From an uncultured Lachnospiraceae bacterium (GTDB taxonomy: Bacteria > Bacillota > Clostridia > Lachnospirales > Lachnospiraceae): DNA of 7,573 nt. The stretch's first letter is position 1, and every line of letters begins with the position of its first letter. Made by a program: the position numbers and the translations under genes. Shown here piece after piece: positions 6,058 through 7,573 of this stretch. The stretch covers positions 1-7,573 of the forward strand of contig CAJOPP010000284.1 of assembly GCA_905236365.1 (NCBI GenBank), written 5' to 3'. Below the pieces are notes generated by a model. It made no database searches and was not told the origin of the DNA. It saw nothing but the letters and a program-made list of their open reading frames with translations.

Positions 6058-7434
6058 ATGACAAAACAATTACGCTACCGCATCATGTTTACCATGATGT
6101 TCTTACTTTCTTTTACATTTATCAGTATTCTTGTTGTGATCAATATCTGGACCAGAGCCGATAGCCAGGCTGAAGCAGATGATAATTTACGCTTTTTGAT
6201 GCAGCGGGAATTGAAACCGGACTTTCCTCCAAAACCACAAGACGAGAATCCTCCTGCAAAAATTTCAGAAGATACTTTTGAATCACAAAAGCCAACGAAC
6301 ACATGGAATTCTCCCCCTGTTCCAAACGAAGAGGATTCTAAAGCCACAGATTCCGGGCATCTTTTTTCCAAAAAGGAGGAGCATCCAACACCGGATATGC
6401 AGCGTCACCGGGAGATTGCCATATCCCATTATATTCTTGTTAATTATACTGCCGACAAGGAATTGATTTCTATTGAAAACACCCTTTCTGACAGCCTGAG
6501 CGATATCGAAATAGAAGATTACTGTAATAAAATCCTGTCAGATCACAAATCCCATGGTACCATCGAACATCTTCGCTATGCAGTCAACCCGCACAATGAC
6601 GGTGTTGCAATCGCTTTTATTGACCACTCTGCTACGGAAGAAAATATAAACAATCTGCTTATGATTTCTATTGTTTTAGGTATCATTGGTCTGACCGCCT
6701 TTGCCTTTTTATCCTATACAATATCCGGACTGATGGTTCGCCCCGTGGAAGATGCCTTCCAAAAGCAAAAACAATTTATCTCTGATGCCAGCCACGAGCT
6801 AAAGACACCGATTGCTGTCATCTTGTCAAACAGTGAACTTTTAGAAGATCAGATTGGAGAAAATAAGCAACTCTCATATATCAAAAAAGAATGTGATCAG
6901 ATGCATCATCTTGTAACCTCTTTGCTGGAACTGACACGATTAGAACAAGAGCCTTATACCGATGTGGCGAAAAATACCTTTTCGCTTACTGATGCTTTAT
7001 TAGAATGCGTCCTCCCCTTTGAAAGCATCGCATTTGAAAAAGGAATTCTAATGCAGGAAGATATTCTGCCAAATCTTTCTTTTTACGGTGTCAAAGAGCA
7101 GATTCAGCAGGTTGCTACAATATTGATTGACAACGCTCTGACACATACGGAAAAAGGGGGAGAAATCAATATCACACTTCAAAGAACTCCACATAACATT
7201 ATATTTACCGTCAGCAACACCGGAGAGCCGATTCCCGAGGAAGAGCAAGAGCAATTATTTGAACGCTTTTACCGGGTAGATAAAGCACGTAATCGTGCAA
7301 GCGGCCATTATGGATTAGGGCTTTCCATTGCCAAAACAATTTTAAACAATCATAAAGGGCGTATTCATGTGGAATGTAAAAACGGAATTACATCTTTTAT
7401 TGTCACTTTGAGACTGAATGAAAATAAAAAATAA
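6058..7434 (+). CDS. Membrane sensor histidine kinase (VanS-like)
   Basis: The 458-residue product should sense an external signal and phosphorylate the regulator encoded just upstream. A membrane helix at about 10-31 and another at about 199-221 enclose an extracellular domain of some 165 residues. Its first part (53-112) is rich in Pro, Glu and Asn (PDFPPKPQDENPP and SPPVPNEED); its second part (about 118-190) looks folded and matches the sensor of a kinase group common in Lachnospiraceae. A short linker leads to the dimerisation helix with phosphoacceptor H246 in SDASHELKTP. The ATPase domain has the N-box LIDNALTHTEKGG (N359), the G1 region VSNTGEPIPEE, the F-box LFERFYRVDKAR and the G2 box GLGLSIAKTI. 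G1 has Asn-Thr-Gly rather than the textbook Asp-x-Gly, which is common in this subgroup and not a sign of inactivity. It is the second gene of a two-gene unit. The ligand is unknown. Confidence 0.93.
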   Translation: MTKQLRYRIMFTMMFLLSFTFISILVVINIWTRADSQAEADDNLRFLMQRELKPDFPPKPQDENPPAKISEDTFESQKPTNTWNSPPVPNEEDSKATDSGHLFSKKEEHPTPDMQRHREIAISHYILVNYTADKELISIENTLSDSLSDIEIEDYCNKILSDHKSHGTIEHLRYAVNPHNDGVAIAFIDHSATEENINNLLMISIVLGIIGLTAFAFLSYTISGLMVRPVEDAFQKQKQFISDASHELKTPIAVILSNSELLEDQIGENKQLSYIKKECDQMHHLVTSLLELTRLEQEPYTDVAKNTFSLTDALLECVLPFESIAFEKGILMQEDILPNLSFYGVKEQIQQVATILIDNALTHTEKGGEINITLQRTPHNIIFTVSNTGEPIPEEEQEQLFERFYRVDKARNRASGHYGLGLSIAKTILNNHKGRIHVECKNGITSFIVTLRLNENKK

Positions 7435-7473
7435 AAAGAGAACCTATGCTTCACAGATACACGACAGGCATAG
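7420..7473 (-). terminator. Leftward terminator-like hairpin and T-run
   Basis: On the - strand CTATGC (7473-7468) pairs with GCATAG (7449-7444), loop 18 bases, followed by a T-rich tract opposite 7443-7420. This would end transcription from a convergent gene outside the window, just past the kinase stop. The 6-bp stem is weak and shares bases 7469-7472 with the stem at 7461-7503. No T-run follows the hairpins in the kinase direction within the window. Confidence 0.4.
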
Positions 7474-7573
7474 TGCTCACGCACATTCCAGTATGACTGT
7501 CGTATCGTATATTCAAGACTCGCTCGCGAGTCTTGGCGCGGGATTTGCGTCAGCTATGCTGACATATTTCATA
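7441..7573 (-). other. Hairpin-rich non-coding element at the right edge
   Basis: No convincing coding sequence is present after the kinase; the longest start-initiated reading on the + strand ends after 16 codons. Instead there are successive hairpins: ACGACAG (7461-7467) with CTGTCGT (7497-7503), continued after one mismatch by CATA (7469-7472) with TATG (7492-7495) and capped by GTGC (7473-7476) with GCAC (7481-7484); CAAGACTCG (7514-7522) with CGAGTCTTG (7527-7535); GTCAGC (7549-7554) with GCTGAC (7558-7563). On the - strand the first cap is closed by GTGA, a GNRA tetraloop, which suggests that strand is the RNA. It could be the structured 3' end of a gene outside the window, a dispersed palindromic repeat, or a mobile-element end. 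Confidence 0.5.

Noticed and set aside
7255..7573. CRISPR array or integron site at the right edge
   Set aside because: The hairpins are all different, there are no regular direct repeats or spacers, and no integrase or Cas gene is visible.

Overview
The window looks like a chromosome segment from a low-GC, Gram-positive anaerobe of the Clostridia, most likely a Lachnospiraceae-type gut bacterium. This rests on strong AGGAGG-type ribosome sites, low-GC codon use, a lipoprotein of the Cthe_2159 carbohydrate-binding family, and a VanR/VanS-style two-component pair of a kind common in that family. The assignment is inference; no marker gene is present.

Left part (1-1332): remnants of two DNA methyltransferase coding regions converge tail to tail. 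The + strand carries a C-terminal half (motif X and motif I) broken by a frameshift in an A8 run and an in-frame TAA. The - strand carries an N-terminal half (DPPY motif IV) that loses its family sequence near position 390. They may be two decayed genes or one gene split by an inversion. The following 353-base spacer holds a leftward promoter inside a dyad, a cluster of palindromes, a good rightward promoter and a foldable leader.

Middle (1333-2804): a single gene encodes a PurF-like amidophosphoribosyltransferase paralogue. It keeps the PRPP loop and all four Fe-S cysteines but has lost the N-terminal catalytic cysteine and the other recognisable glutaminase motifs. A 19-position hairpin follows it.

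Right part (2805-7573): a lipoprotein gene on the - strand has an N-terminal lipobox, a beta-helix core and four 15-residue tail repeats. It is divergent from an OmpR-family response regulator and a membrane histidine kinase, which form a two-gene unit. The intergenic region between lipoprotein and regulator has a 68-bp interrupted dyad between candidate divergent promoters, which suggests that the two-component system controls the lipoprotein and itself. Just downstream of the lipoprotein stop, the same frame encodes a hydrophobic tail after two stop codons, possibly a lost membrane anchor. The last 130 bases are non-coding and dense in hairpins, with terminator-like features reading leftward.

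The strongest leads are the glutaminase-dead PurF paralogue with its structured leader, the convergent methyltransferase fragments, and the hairpin-rich element at the right edge.
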